A DNA stretch of 64,000 nucleotides from Lyngbya sp. PCC 8106 (GTDB taxonomy: Bacteria; Cyanobacteriota; Cyanobacteriia; Cyanobacteriales; Microcoleaceae), in NCBI RefSeq assembly GCF_000169095.1, contig NZ_AAVU01000010.1:107037-171036 (forward strand), written 5' to 3'. The position numbers and the translations under genes were made by a program. Positions 28,216-37,712 of this stretch are shown here, piece after piece. How positions within the stretch are numbered: the first letter of the stretch is position 1; every line of letters begins with the position of its first letter. The notes beneath the pieces are model-generated. The model had not been told where the DNA came from. It ran no database searches and saw nothing but the letters and a program-made list of their open reading frames with translations.

Positions 28216-28401
28216 TCAATCATTTAGTCCTACTCGCTCTGTTCTGGCTCTCAAATCCAGAAAGCATTAAGTTTTAGCGTTAACTCTTTACAAAAGGTAG
28301 CAGTGTGCAGTTTAATAAGGGCAATAGGGATATTAGCATACAAACAAGCCAAGAGAGTTACTACCGTCCCCGATTGTACTCCTTACGGACAAATATAAAT
28401 C

Positions 28402-28623
28402 ATGCCACAAAACAATGTCACCTCAAACCCAGAGGTGAGTGCATACCGAGATCGTCTCAATACTTGGGCGATCGCTCGTTTGCTTCCTGACCTCGAACAG
28501 ACAGTTGTAGCAAGATTTCGCAGTCGTTCAAATGCAGAGGGACATTTAAAGCGTTTGAAACAACTCAGTCCGCAAGCCTCATTTGTTCTTGTATTTGATC
28601 GTCAATCGGAAACTCACGAATAA
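28402..28623 (+). CDS. Small conserved-looking hypothetical protein
   Basis: 73 aa, basic N-terminal half: SAYRDRLNTWAIARLLPD, then ARFRSRSNAEGHLKRLKQL and FVLVFDRQ. The pattern (arginine-rich helix, a strand-like end) resembles small cyanobacterial proteins that accompany other genes, but no named family is recognised. Codon use looks coding and no larger frame competes on either strand. It sits alone between the kinase and the acetyltransferase. Confidence 0.65.
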   Translation: MPQNNVTSNPEVSAYRDRLNTWAIARLLPDLEQTVVARFRSRSNAEGHLKRLKQLSPQASFVLVFDRQSETHE

Positions 28624-28728
28624 AATTATCAGAATTAATCAAACTTTATTGTAGCCAAAATAGGGGGAAAGATTAGGTACTCTTTCCTTCTCAATTCTAT
28701 ATAGGGGTTTTGATGTAGTATTGTAGAA

Positions 28729-29286
28729 ATGAAGACCGAAAAACAAAAAATGCTCTCAGGAGAACTCTATTTAGGGAGTGATCCTGAACTGACAACGGAG
28801 CATCAACGAGCCGATGAATTGACTCGCCTGTATAATGCAACACCTGCAACTGAACTCGAACACCGCCAAACGCTAATCCAAAAATTATTCGGTAAAATTG
28901 GTTTAAATGCGGTTATTACTCCGCCTTTTTATTGCGATTATGGGAGTAATATATATGCCGGAGATAATCTTTATATGAACTTTGGTTGTGTAATTCTCGA
29001 TTGTCATACGGTTCATTTAGGAGATAATTTACTTTGCGCTCCCTACGTTCAAATTTATACCGCTCATCATCCCATTGATCCGACAATGCGATTAACGGGA
29101 AAAGAACTCGCTACCCCGGTTAAAATTGGGAATAATGTTTGGATTGGGGGTAATGCAATTATTTGTCCGGGGGTAACAATTGGAGATCATACAACGATTG
29201 GAGCCGGAAGTGTGGTGACGAAAGATATTCCTGCAAATGTTGTGGCAGTTGGAAATCCTTGTCGAGTGATTCGAGAGTTATCTTAA
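28729..29286 (+). CDS. Maltose/galactoside O-acetyltransferase (Maa/LacA type)
   Basis: 185-aa left-handed beta-helix acetyltransferase. The N-terminal Mac region has [20 protein letters not shown]; hexapeptide repeats follow ([73 protein letters not shown]). The catalytic His is in YTAHHPI near residue 117. It transfers acetyl from acetyl-CoA to a sugar; the exact sugar is unknown. Length and motifs match Maa. It is convergent with the ATPase-TOPRIM operon. Confidence 0.92.
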   Translation: MKTEKQKMLSGELYLGSDPELTTEHQRADELTRLYNATPATELEHRQTLIQKLFGKIGLNAVITPPFYCDYGSNIYAGDNLYMNFGCVILDCHTVHLGDNLLCAPYVQIYTAHHPIDPTMRLTGKELATPVKIGNNVWIGGNAIICPGVTIGDHTTIGAGSVVTKDIPANVVAVGNPCRVIRELS

Positions 29287-29301
29287 AACTGTTATTTATC
29301 A

Positions 29302-29949
29302 TTATAAATTGTACAATATTTTAAACCAACTTACAAACGTTTGTGCTTGGGGATGTTGCGGGTCTAAAATACATTCCATAATGGCATTATGTGGAGGTCG
29401 TCCCGGTGGATTTTGCCATCCTAGCCAGGTGTAAATATAGGCTTTATCACAATGAACATCTTTGTAAACTGCGCCTTTATTCTTTGCTTCTTTCGCAACT
29501 TCTTGAGCGTATTTCCAAAGGGGTTCGCTTCCATCGGGAACCAGATAAGCTAAAAATGTCTCTAACATTCCTCGCATTTTGTTATCCGGCATGATCCAAA
29601 CTCCAAATTTAATCCCATCGGAAGTGTTATGAATCAGTCCGGTTTCAGGAAGATTTTCAGGAAGATCGGGAATACTGGAAAGACAGGAGTTTCTGACACT
29701 TTGCCAGCGTCCTAAAGGGTTATCATCAGCATCAACAATCATTCCCAGTGCCACTCGTCCAGACGCTTTAAGTTCCGTAGAAATTAACACAGGATCGATC
29801 AGTTGTGTATCACCACCGTAGACATCAATATAAACAACAGGATTGTTTTTTGTTCCCCAATTCACTCCATTTGCTTCTATTAGATAAGGTATCGTTCGTT
29901 TATCCTGTTCGCCTTCAACTAAAAGCAAATTTTTGTGTATTTTTTCCAT
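29302..29949 (-). CDS. TOPRIM-like (DUF3226-type) protein partnered with an ATPase
   Basis: 215 aa. TOPRIM motifs are visible: the catalytic Glu motif VEGEQD at residues 11-16 and the DxDxN-type motif IVDADDN at 71-77. The end of the protein (KAYIYTWLGWQNPPGRPPH) is the conserved DUF3226-like tail. It begins 2 nt after the stop of the ATPase gene, so the two are one operon and probably one complex. In OLD/Gabija and PARIS systems a TOPRIM nuclease is controlled by an ABC-type ATPase; the same logic probably applies here. No prophage or cas gene is near. Confidence 0.8.
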   Translation of the reverse strand: MEKIHKNLLLVEGEQDKRTIPYLIEANGVNWGTKNNPVVYIDVYGGDTQLIDPVLISTELKASGRVALGMIVDADDNPLGRWQSVRNSCLSSIPDLPENLPETGLIHNTSDGIKFGVWIMPDNKMRGMLETFLAYLVPDGSEPLWKYAQEVAKEAKNKGAVYKDVHCDKAYIYTWLGWQNPPGRPPHNAIMECILDPQHPQAQTFVSWFKILYNL

Positions 29950-29951
29950 TT

Positions 29952-31100
29952 TTAACGCACCTCAATTTCCCGTTCCGCAGCCATAACGATTTCTTTTTCG
30001 GTAAAGACAACGCTTTTTTCTTTGCCTCGTTCAATGCGATGAATTGTAATTCCATCTTCTGTTGCATCTTCTCGACTGGCAATGCTGGCTAAACTCGTCC
30101 AACAATCACTATTATGGGTTGTTGCAAAGACTTGAACATCTAGTTTTTTTGCAGCTTCCCAAATCAGTTTCCACAGATCAGACATCGTAGAATAATGTAA
30201 TCCGGTATCAATTTCATCGACTAATAAAACTCCTCCTTTGACAGAGGCTAACGCCAGTGAAAGTCCTAACATTCGCCAAATTCCATCTCCTAAACTTCCA
30301 ATTGGTATCCGTTGTTCTCTGTCAGAAAGGAGTACAACAAAACCACCCCGTGAACTTGAAGATCTGTAGATTTTAGAACTAATAGAAGCAATACGTTCAA
30401 TTGTAGGTTCAATTGTTTGAAGTGCTTCGTACACCAGTTTCTCTTCAGAAGTTAATACAATATCTTCAAAAAGTTCAATCATCATCTCAATAGATAAAGA
30501 CGAAGAGGTAATAAATTGTGTTACAGAGTTTATGTTTTTATTAGATAAACGCAATCGATTCATGCGAATATATCGGTCAGACAAACCTCCATTAGAAGAT
30601 AAAGGCCGCTCCCAATTTTCTGACTCTTGATTTTCGGAATTCCACCGAATATTAAAACCCAGTTTAACCAATTCAACTGAATCATTAGCGGATAAATTTT
30701 CATAACTTAACTGCTCATCTGATTCGGAATCAGGTTCTAATTCGGAAGTAGATGGGATTGAATGTATTGAGATAGTAACTTTTTTGTGATCACTTTCATC
30801 CAGACTTGAAATTGAAAACTGGCTATCAATATCAATATCATGTCCATGAAAAAGATGACGAATCTCAAGTTCTGTTTCAGTTCTTATGTTATCTCTTGTT
30901 AAAGAATATTCTCCTCTTTCAATCATTGTTTTAAATAGAGGCTCAAGATTAGTTCGAGAACACAATAGAAATTGAATTGCTTCTAAAATAGATGTTTTTC
31001 CACTATTGTTTTCACCCACCAACAGATTAACTCGACCGAGTGACTGAAGTTCAAAGGACTGAAAACCTCGAAAGTTTTCTATTTTTAGGGTCTTCAACAT
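29952..31100 (-). CDS. OLD/AriA-like AAA (ABC-type) ATPase
   Basis: 382 aa. The N-terminus reads LKTLKIENFRGFQSFELQSL with Walker A GENNSGKT at residues 29-36. The signature region GSLGDGIWRMLGLSLAL is near 268-284, Walker B VLLVDEIDTGLH at 291-302 and the switch His in FATTHNSD at 325-332. This is the RecF/OLD-like family (AAA_15/AAA_21). Unlike OLD and GajA it lacks a fused TOPRIM domain, which is supplied by the next gene 2 nt downstream. It likely senses an invader and releases or activates the TOPRIM effector. A PARIS AriA or plain OLD-split protein are the alternatives. Confidence 0.85.
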   Translation of the reverse strand: MLKTLKIENFRGFQSFELQSLGRVNLLVGENNSGKTSILEAIQFLLCSRTNLEPLFKTMIERGEYSLTRDNIRTETELEIRHLFHGHDIDIDSQFSISSLDESDHKKVTISIHSIPSTSELEPDSESDEQLSYENLSANDSVELVKLGFNIRWNSENQESENWERPLSSNGGLSDRYIRMNRLRLSNKNINSVTQFITSSSLSIEMMIELFEDIVLTSEEKLVYEALQTIEPTIERIASISSKIYRSSSSRGGFVVLLSDREQRIPIGSLGDGIWRMLGLSLALASVKGGVLLVDEIDTGLHYSTMSDLWKLIWEAAKKLDVQVFATTHNSDCWTSLASIASREDATEDGITIHRIERGKEKSVVFTEKEIVMAAEREIEVR

Positions 31101-31306
31101 AATTCTGCCACCTCAAGACTATAGTGAGATTTTAACAAATTAATAGGATAAGCGATCACTCTACTATAATAGAATTTATAATGATCGTCTTTTTTCTCAA
31201 AAAATGACTCAAATCAGAAAACGTTAAATAAATTGAGAGAAAGATGCAATTGTAGTCAATATACGTTAACCTATTTGAGAGTCCAAAAATAAAATAAATA
31301 TTACTC

Positions 31307-32596
31307 ATGTCATCGAATACAACTGCTAATCCTCTCGCTGTCTTTGTTCCTTGGCTGCATATGCACCAACCGCCGATTTGGGTAGGTCAAGGTTCAGATG
31401 CAAAACTGATTGGGAATTTAGAAAAAATGCTCAACAGCGAACCTAATTCTGAAGAAAGTTGGAATTCTCGATGGTTTGCTCAAGCTTACAAAAATCCGGC
31501 TCGTTATGTAAAAAATCTCAAATCCGAAGGTTTAAATCCTAGAATAATGGTTGATTATTCAGGAGTTTTGTTAGAAGAATTAGCCAAACTTTCAAGTAAT
31601 GGTCATTTTGCTCATCTCGAAGTAGATGGAGAAATGATGGGGGATGTAATTGGCTTATGGAGAGAAGTTTTAAGCGAACATTCCGAAGCGGTTGAATTTA
31701 CGGGAACGGCTTATAGTCATTGTTATTTTCCCGCTACTCCTGAACGAGATCACGAAGCCCAAATCATGGAATGGCGGCGAGTTTTTGCAGATTTATTTGG
31801 AACAGATGCACTTGCAAAGATTCGGGGATTTTGGCTTCCAGAAATGGGAATGACAGGTGATCCAGCAGAAGCATTGCGATTAATTCGGTTACTCAAAAAA
31901 TGTGGATATGAGTGGATTATTCTGCCTCATTCTGCTCTAGAATATCCGAGTGATTGGAGTACCCCAGAAGTCGAAAATCGAGTCCATTGGTTAGTCGTGG
32001 AATCGGGGGGAGAATCAGAACGAATTCTCTGTGTGGTGCGTGATACCGATATGGGAATTCGCCAACAAAGTGGTCAAAATACTGATGGATGTATTCAAGA
32101 TATTCGCTATCGAGGAAATACTCTAAAAGAGTCTAAAATTCCGCCTTTAGTTGTCCCGACATCTGATGGTGAAAATGGCAACGTTATGATGTTTGAGTAT
32201 TTTAGAAATTCTTTTGTTCCGTTATTTCGAGAGTCACAACACTGGCCGGATATTGCCTTTATGACCGTTAGCCAGTATATTGATTCTTACATTGGTCACA
32301 ATCCCAGTACAGAAGTTCGCCTCAAAGCAACTGGGGGGTCTTGGATTGGTGGACATCAAAGTTGGAATGAAGGAGACTTACGCCAGGGAGTTTTGAAAGC
32401 GGTTGAACGCTTGAGTCAAGCCTGTGCTTCTCGCCGACAATCAAGCAATTCATCCCTCTCTGATGAACAAGAGCGAGCGCTATTATTGTGTGAAACCAGT
32501 TGTTTTGTGTATTGGGGTTCGGAGTTTTGGGCGCAACAAGCCAATCAGTGTTTAGCCTGGGCGGAAGATTTAATGGGTGAAACGGTTCGTCAATAG
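31307..32596 (+). CDS. Glycoside hydrolase family 57 protein
   Basis: 429 aa with the GH57 opening VFVPWLHMHQPPIW and the nucleophile motif in RGFWLPEMGM near residue 185. HLEVDGEMMGDV and FTGTAYSHCYFP are further family segments. GH57 enzymes act on alpha-glucans (amylase, branching or alpha-glucanotransferase). The length is shorter than many GH57 branching enzymes, so a shorter amylase-like member is likely. There is no signal peptide; it acts on cytosolic glycogen. It is divergent from the ATPase operon. Confidence 0.88.
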   Translation: MSSNTTANPLAVFVPWLHMHQPPIWVGQGSDAKLIGNLEKMLNSEPNSEESWNSRWFAQAYKNPARYVKNLKSEGLNPRIMVDYSGVLLEELAKLSSNGHFAHLEVDGEMMGDVIGLWREVLSEHSEAVEFTGTAYSHCYFPATPERDHEAQIMEWRRVFADLFGTDALAKIRGFWLPEMGMTGDPAEALRLIRLLKKCGYEWIILPHSALEYPSDWSTPEVENRVHWLVVESGGESERILCVVRDTDMGIRQQSGQNTDGCIQDIRYRGNTLKESKIPPLVVPTSDGENGNVMMFEYFRNSFVPLFRESQHWPDIAFMTVSQYIDSYIGHNPSTEVRLKATGGSWIGGHQSWNEGDLRQGVLKAVERLSQACASRRQSSNSSLSDEQERALLLCETSCFVYWGSEFWAQQANQCLAWAEDLMGETVRQ

Positions 32597-32658
32597 CTTG
32601 ATAGAAAGACAAGAATACCGCTACAATCTGAATTAAGTTTTTCAGATGTTTCTAAATC

Positions 32659-33132
32659 ATGGGGCAGTTCAAAAAAAGATTTTGGCTATTCCGTCTCTGG
32701 TCAAGTGATGAAAAATTCATTGACTTCATAGAAGATATTGAGGTCATCATCTCCAAAATTCTGTCTTTGGCGATGGTGGCTTTGATCATCTCGGCGACGG
32801 GTCATTTAATGGTTTTCTTATTCAAAGAGTTACTTTTTGATCCAGATCTAATCTTTAAAAATACTCTATTTGAAATTTTTGGATTATTTTTAAATCTGTT
32901 AATTGCACTTGAACTTTTAGAGAATATTTCGGCTTATCTTAGAAAACACGTTATTCAAGTCGAATTAGTCATTGTTACTTCTTTAATTGCGGTGGCGCGA
33001 AAAATCATTCTCTTTAATCTAGACAAGAAAAGTGGAGTGGATTTAATGGGTTTAGCTTTAGCTTTATTTGCTTTGTCGATTAGTTATTGGATTATTCGTC
33101 GGACAAATGCTAATCGTGACAATGATCATTAA
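32659..33132 (+). CDS. PsiE-like phosphate-starvation family membrane protein
   Basis: 157 aa with four hydrophobic segments, ending in a basic NRDNDH tail. FEIFGLFLNLLIALELLENI and LVIVTSLIAVARKIILFNLD match the conserved core of PsiE-family proteins. It is in the plasma membrane; the function is unknown and phosphate control is not demonstrable here. It follows the GH57 gene by 62 bp on the same strand. Confidence 0.8.
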   Translation: MGQFKKRFWLFRLWSSDEKFIDFIEDIEVIISKILSLAMVALIISATGHLMVFLFKELLFDPDLIFKNTLFEIFGLFLNLLIALELLENISAYLRKHVIQVELVIVTSLIAVARKIILFNLDKKSGVDLMGLALALFALSISYWIIRRTNANRDNDH

Positions 33133-33242
33133 TCTAATCTTGAAACGATTCAGACTCTTACAAATAAACAGGTTACAGCCAATAAAATCATCAATTATTA
33201 CGCTATAATATACAATTAAATTTATTTAATGGAGAAATAAAA

Positions 33243-33695
33243 GTGACATATTTTTTTGAATTTGAAGATGATTTTGTCTCCTCTTTGCGCTGTATTCCGA
33301 TGATTGTTCGCTATAAACTGGATACCTGTGGAGTGAAATTAAAATTAGCCCATTGGAATCAATTTCCCCAAACTGAACGTCAAATATTAGTCAAACAACC
33401 CACGACAACCCCAGAAGAAATCCAAAGTTATCAAAATCTCTTACAACAATTCGCCGATAAATACACCGACATTCCCTTAAAAGACTTACCCATTGAGGAA
33501 AATCCAGCGTGGTTAGAGACAAATAACATCCCCGAAACAGTTCAACAAAAAGCTGAAGAAGTCGGCGTTAAACTCACACTTCAACACTGGCAAAATTTAA
33601 CACCACTTCAGCGATTTGCACTAATTAAACTCAGTCGTCCAAGTCACGAAAATCACAACTTTCTACCCGCAATCAAAGAATTTAATCTCGTTTAA
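33243..33695 (+). CDS. Nitrate-reductase-associated protein family
   Basis: 150 aa from GTG 33243, preceded by a weak RBS (GGAG). It matches the cyanobacterial nitrate reductase-associated family: FEFEDDFVSSLRCIPMIVRYK, then VKLKLAHWNQFPQTERQIL and a second, similar half VKLTLQHWQNLTPLQRFALI. The two halves are a visible internal repeat. The family is often found near narB; here no nitrate gene adjoins. The biochemical role is unknown. Confidence 0.85.
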   Translation: MTYFFEFEDDFVSSLRCIPMIVRYKLDTCGVKLKLAHWNQFPQTERQILVKQPTTTPEEIQSYQNLLQQFADKYTDIPLKDLPIEENPAWLETNNIPETVQQKAEEVGVKLTLQHWQNLTPLQRFALIKLSRPSHENHNFLPAIKEFNLV

Positions 33696-33706
33696 TTCCT
33701 CAACCT

Positions 33707-34318
33707 TTACTCAATCAATCCAACCGGAGGTGTAATTTCAACTCGATTTTTGTTTAAATCCACCACAGGAACAATTTCTTTGACAAACGGAATCAAAACA
33801 GTTTTGGGTTTCGACTTACGTTTTTTGCGACGAGTGGGAGAAACATCAGCAGAAGATTGATCGGGATCTAAAGGAATTTCTGAAGGTTCTAAAGTCGATG
33901 AATAAAGTTCAACTTCTAACAAATCATTTCCCGCCGGAACCAAACTAATCACAACACCAATCACTTCTTTAGTCAGTTGATTAAACACTTCCAAGCCAAT
34001 CAAATCCACCAAATAAAATTCATTCTCTTCTAAATGAGGGCGATCACTTTTAGATACAAATAACGTGCTATTTCGCAATGCTTCGGCTTGTTCTCGATTT
34101 TCAATTCCCTCCAATTCCAGCACATACAGACTTCTTCCCGGAATCTGACGTCCCTCAAGAAGTTCTATCGGTTGGGGTTCAGATTGTCCAGGTTGCAATA
34201 GCCAACGTGTCCCCGGTTCCAAAAATCGTTCTGGGAAGTCAGTATTGGGGTTAACCCGAACTTCACCATCTAATCCTTGGGCGGCGACAATTTTACCAAT
34301 CTCAATCCACTCAGACAT
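33707..34318 (-). CDS. rimM: Ribosome maturation factor RimM
   Basis: 203 aa. The N-terminal RimM domain starts EWIEIGKIVAAQGLDGEVRV (typical G-x-hGxxGhxGExxV), followed by the PRC-barrel half with FYLVDLIGLEVF and ending VLIPFVKEIVPVVDLNKNRV. A Lys/Arg-rich insert lies near residues 155-170 and is common in cyanobacterial RimM. It assists 30S subunit assembly through ribosomal protein S19. It is divergent from the TPR gene. Confidence 0.93.
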   Translation of the reverse strand: MSEWIEIGKIVAAQGLDGEVRVNPNTDFPERFLEPGTRWLLQPGQSEPQPIELLEGRQIPGRSLYVLELEGIENREQAEALRNSTLFVSKSDRPHLEENEFYLVDLIGLEVFNQLTKEVIGVVISLVPAGNDLLEVELYSSTLEPSEIPLDPDQSSADVSPTRRKKRKSKPKTVLIPFVKEIVPVVDLNKNRVEITPPVGLIE

Positions 34319-34362
34319 GATAAGATTTCTACACTCACAGGCTAAATAAACTGAATGAATCT

Positions 34363-35571
34363 ATGGGAGCAGGTGTTCTACTTTGGAGTTCACGGTCATC
34401 AGTAAAAAAGATAAAAGGCTCGATAGCGATCCTGTTATTCCTTTTACGAGTTCGTCAACAAGCTCATCCAACTCCAAATCAGTTTACCTTTGGGGGTTGG
34501 ATTCTCATTTTATCAATTATATTCTCTCCGAGACTCTCTTTTGCGACTCCAATTTCATTATTGCTGGAACAACGAACCATTCTTCCGGTTGCACAAATTC
34601 CCCGCTTGAGCGAACAACAAGAGATCAAAAACTCGATTCAAGCCGAAGTGGATCAAGCTTTTCGTCACAAACTTTCAGTGATTAACTTATTGTTAATTCT
34701 GTTGTTAGTGATGCCCACATTAGCGGCTGCGGGGGTTTGGTTTATGTTAGCTCAGTTAAGCCAAAAAACGATTTTAGCTCAACAGGAAATCGACAGTTTA
34801 AAAGCGGATGCGTTATCTCAACTAGAAATCATGCTTTCTGAAGCTCAGACACTTTTATCTCATCTTAAAGACCAAAATGCTGAGGTTGATCGCTCGTTAG
34901 AGTCTCTGAAAACCCCACCCCATCTTCAACTTCCTCAACCCATTTCTCCTAATAGTCAACAAAATTTAAAACTGGCTCAAGATTACGCGAAACAAGGGGA
35001 TAAATTTTTTACTCAAGGCTGTTATGATGAAGCCGTTCAAGCTTATGATCGCGCCTTACAACTTGATTCTCAGGGGGTAGAAGTTTGGAATAATCGCGGT
35101 GTTGTTTTAACTAAACTTCAACGATATCACGAAGCGATCGCCTCCTATGAGCAAGCTTTACAATTGCGCTCAGAATATGCGGATGCGTGGAATAATCGGG
35201 GTGTGGCGTTAGGGAAGTTAAAATATTACGAAGCTGCGGCTTTATCCTATGAACGAGCGATTCGTCTTCGAGAGAATTATGTTGATGCTTGGAATAATCG
35301 AGGATTTGCTTTAGCACAACTTCAACGGTATGAAGAAGCGATTGATTCTTATCAAAAAGCGGCTCAATTGAATCCTGAATTTTATTTGATTTGGTATAAT
35401 CAGGCTCGGTGTTATGGCGTTCAAAATCAAGTAGACTTGGCTCTCGAAAGCTTAGAGCGAGCGATGAGTATCAAACCAACTGTTGTCCGCAATTTAGCCC
35501 AGAAAGAAACGGATTTGGAATCTCTTGTTAATGATGAAAGATTTCAACAATTAATCCAAATTCAAAGTTAA
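34363..35571 (+). CDS. Membrane-anchored coiled-coil/TPR protein
   Basis: 402 aa. It has an N-terminal hydrophobic signal-like segment, a second membrane segment (LSVINLLLILLLVMPTLAAAGVWFML), a coiled coil around residues 140-190 (QKTILAQQEIDSLKADALSQ) and at least four TPRs from about 207 to 350, each with the NNRGxAL pattern (WNNRGVVLTKL, WNNRGVALGKL, WNNRGFALAQL). TPRs face the side holding the C-terminus and probably scaffold other proteins. The next gene, starting right after the stop, copies its N-terminal architecture. The exact start is uncertain. Confidence 0.85.
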   Translation: MGAGVLLWSSRSSVKKIKGSIAILLFLLRVRQQAHPTPNQFTFGGWILILSIIFSPRLSFATPISLLLEQRTILPVAQIPRLSEQQEIKNSIQAEVDQAFRHKLSVINLLLILLLVMPTLAAAGVWFMLAQLSQKTILAQQEIDSLKADALSQLEIMLSEAQTLLSHLKDQNAEVDRSLESLKTPPHLQLPQPISPNSQQNLKLAQDYAKQGDKFFTQGCYDEAVQAYDRALQLDSQGVEVWNNRGVVLTKLQRYHEAIASYEQALQLRSEYADAWNNRGVALGKLKYYEAAALSYERAIRLRENYVDAWNNRGFALAQLQRYEEAIDSYQKAAQLNPEFYLIWYNQARCYGVQNQVDLALESLERAMSIKPTVVRNLAQKETDLESLVNDERFQQLIQIQS

Positions 35572-35604
35572 TTGTTAGTGATTAATAATCTATTGATTGA
35601 TGAT

Positions 35605-36063
35605 ATGATTAAATTGAGTCAGTTATTTGGATTGATCATAACGGTTTCTGTGAGTTTTCAAAATTCAGTTTTAGCTACATCTATTTCTGAGCCTTTGATC
35701 AGCACTAACCGTTCCACTCTCACCGAAATTCAAAATGAAGTTTATCCCAGTGTTCGCCGCATTACTCCCTTTGTGAATACTTGGATTGTCATTGCTGTTT
35801 TAGTTTCCACTTCAACTGTGACCAGTGTTTTAGTTTTATTTGTAATGTCGATTCAAAAATTTAAACACATTCAGCAAAATATTCAGGGGATGAAACAAGA
35901 TACTATCTCTCATCTTAATCAAAGCTTATCAGAAGCTCAAGCTGTTGTCAATGACCTGCAATATTCTATTCAAGTTAGCCAAGACAATATTCATAAAATA
36001 TCATCTCAAACTTTATTATCTTCTCAAACAGAGCAAGATCATACTGAAACTCAGATAAAATAG
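35605..36063 (+). CDS. Small membrane/coiled-coil paralogue of the upstream protein
   Basis: 152 aa from ATG 35605; an in-frame TTG at 35572, directly after the previous stop, is an alternative. Signal peptide MIKLSQLFGLIITVSVSF, a membrane segment (TWIVIAVLVSTSTVTSVLVLF) and a coiled coil with SLSEAQAVVNDL, which mirrors MLSEAQTLLSHL in the TPR protein. It lacks TPRs. The pair is probably co-transcribed and may interact. No family is recognised. Confidence 0.7.
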   Translation: MIKLSQLFGLIITVSVSFQNSVLATSISEPLISTNRSTLTEIQNEVYPSVRRITPFVNTWIVIAVLVSTSTVTSVLVLFVMSIQKFKHIQQNIQGMKQDTISHLNQSLSEAQAVVNDLQYSIQVSQDNIHKISSQTLLSSQTEQDHTETQIK

Positions 36064-36088
36064 ATGTAAGAAAAATATTCTTTCAATG

Positions 36089-36703
36089 TTAACTCAAAAA
36101 AACTGAAGATTTATGCTGTAAATAATCTAAGATAAAATTAATCGTTTGCGGTTGAACCCATCCTTTCTTAATCGCAATTTCTCCAAAACGTAAATTCGTC
36201 TGATGCTGTTCGTTTAAAATCATCTCAATTTGCAGATCATTCAAAAGTTTTGCGGATTTAAGATATTGTCCAATCGGCTGCTGAGGCTGGATTCTGATTT
36301 TGATTAAAGAGTCTGCAAAAAAATCTATTGTTTCTTGCTTCAACCATCCATAACTAGCGATAATTTCTCCGATTCTCATATAATTATGGGCGGTTTGCTG
36401 AACATCTAATACTTGAATAAGCTGAGATTCTGAAATCAAACCTGCTTTCTTCAAAAGATACCCTAAAGGTAAAGGATTCAGGGGTAATGAAGTATTTAGA
36501 CTTGGCTTTGTTGTTTTATTTTTAAACATTAACTCTATCCACGAAATTGGAACAACAATCGGCCATAAAATAGTCATTAGTAGCAACATTTTCCAGGAAT
36601 TTAGGTGAGTGAGAGGAGTCGTAAAATCACGAACAAAGAAACTAAACCAAACTGAGAAACTCGCCAAGCCACCAACACAGTATATCACTAATATGAGATT
36701 CAT
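36089..36703 (-). CDS. Two-helix membrane protein with tandem MshEN-like modules
   Basis: 204 aa. Residues 1-60 hold two membrane segments (ILVIYCVGGLASFSVWFSFF and MLLLMTILWPIVVPISWIEL). The soluble part has two similar modules, PLGYLLKKAGLISESQLIQV near residue 80 and PIGQYLKSAKLLNDLQIEMI near 147, each followed by (M)RIGEI- or RFGEI-type motifs. This pattern fits MshEN/T2SSE-N domains, some of which bind c-di-GMP. It may be a c-di-GMP-responsive membrane protein. Convergent with the preceding gene. Confidence 0.65.
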   Translation of the reverse strand: MNLILVIYCVGGLASFSVWFSFFVRDFTTPLTHLNSWKMLLLMTILWPIVVPISWIELMFKNKTTKPSLNTSLPLNPLPLGYLLKKAGLISESQLIQVLDVQQTAHNYMRIGEIIASYGWLKQETIDFFADSLIKIRIQPQQPIGQYLKSAKLLNDLQIEMILNEQHQTNLRFGEIAIKKGWVQPQTINFILDYLQHKSSVFLS

Positions 36704-36960
36704 AAAGTTTTGAGTATTTGTTCAGGATAGAAAACCTTTTTGTTAATCTTTGATCTCCATTTCTTCTCAATTACTCTAGATCAATTCTTCTTCTTTTTGA
36801 CATCAATTGAAGGATTGAGATTAGCACCCTGAGTAGAATTCGAGATAACTCTCGTCTTGATCTAAAAAACTCCCATGTTATTGAGGGTTAACTGGGAGTC
36901 AATGTGAAAACCTGAACTTATTTATATACCACAATTACTGTCTTATTGACCCGTTCTAAT

Positions 36961-37179
36961 TCACTCCTCTATCGATACACTCTGGACTTTATTCCCTGTG
37001 GATGTTAGTTTCGCAATAGAGGTTGGAATTGTTATCGGCCAACAGAGAGAAGCCAGCACTAAAACAACCCAGGATGTGCGGTCATTAAGAGGAGTGGTCG
37101 AGTCATTCAAAAATACGATAAACCACATCCCAAAAGCGGCTAAAGCAATCAAAAAGTAGCAAATTAATACAGTTTCCAT
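36961..37179 (-). CDS. Short membrane paralogue of the MshEN-like protein
   Basis: 72 aa with two membrane segments. DSTTPLNDRTSWVVLVLASL followed by CWPITIPTSIAKL aligns with DFTTPLTHLNSWKMLLLMTI followed by LWPIVVPISWIEL of the neighbouring protein, so it is the membrane half without the soluble modules. It is either a partial duplicate or a partner. A 257-bp gap separates the two. Function unknown. Confidence 0.65.
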   Translation of the reverse strand: METVLICYFLIALAAFGMWFIVFLNDSTTPLNDRTSWVVLVLASLCWPITIPTSIAKLTSTGNKVQSVSIEE

Positions 37180-37712
37180 AACATACTTGCCCTATCGGCT
37201 TTTTAACAACAACAACTTCTTACCCTATCCCCAAGTTTTATTTTAGTTCGTGTGATAGGTTTTCCTATCTTTGTTTCTAATTTAAACTCAAGTTATATGT
37301 TTAGACTTATGCTGTCAACATAAAATTTGAGATTAAAATAGGTCTGCTTTTTGATTCTTTAATTAGGCTTTATAGATGAAATAAACCTTCATCTATACAG
37401 AGAATAATAGATTATTATTATTTTCTATGCCTAAATAGGTTCTGCTCCCTGATCTCTTTAAAAATCTTTTTCTCTTTGCTCGTTTGGGTAGAAATTACAT
37501 CAAAAAGTATTGATACAAGTTTCTACTAAACTAGAGATTAGTTTCAACTTCCATTCGTGAACTAACAGCCGCAAAGAGTAGAACGTTTAGAATAAGATTT
37601 TACTCTCTATTCTAACTTATCATACAGCATATATAAGTCATCTGTCTTCAGATAGAAACTGTATGAAGCTTTCTCAACTGTCACATTCATCAAACATGGA
37701 GAGAGAAGGAAA

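Noticed and set aside
28305..28490. 61-codon frame overlapping the small protein at 28402
   Set aside because: The 28402 frame is better supported and this one has low-complexity, non-protein-like content.
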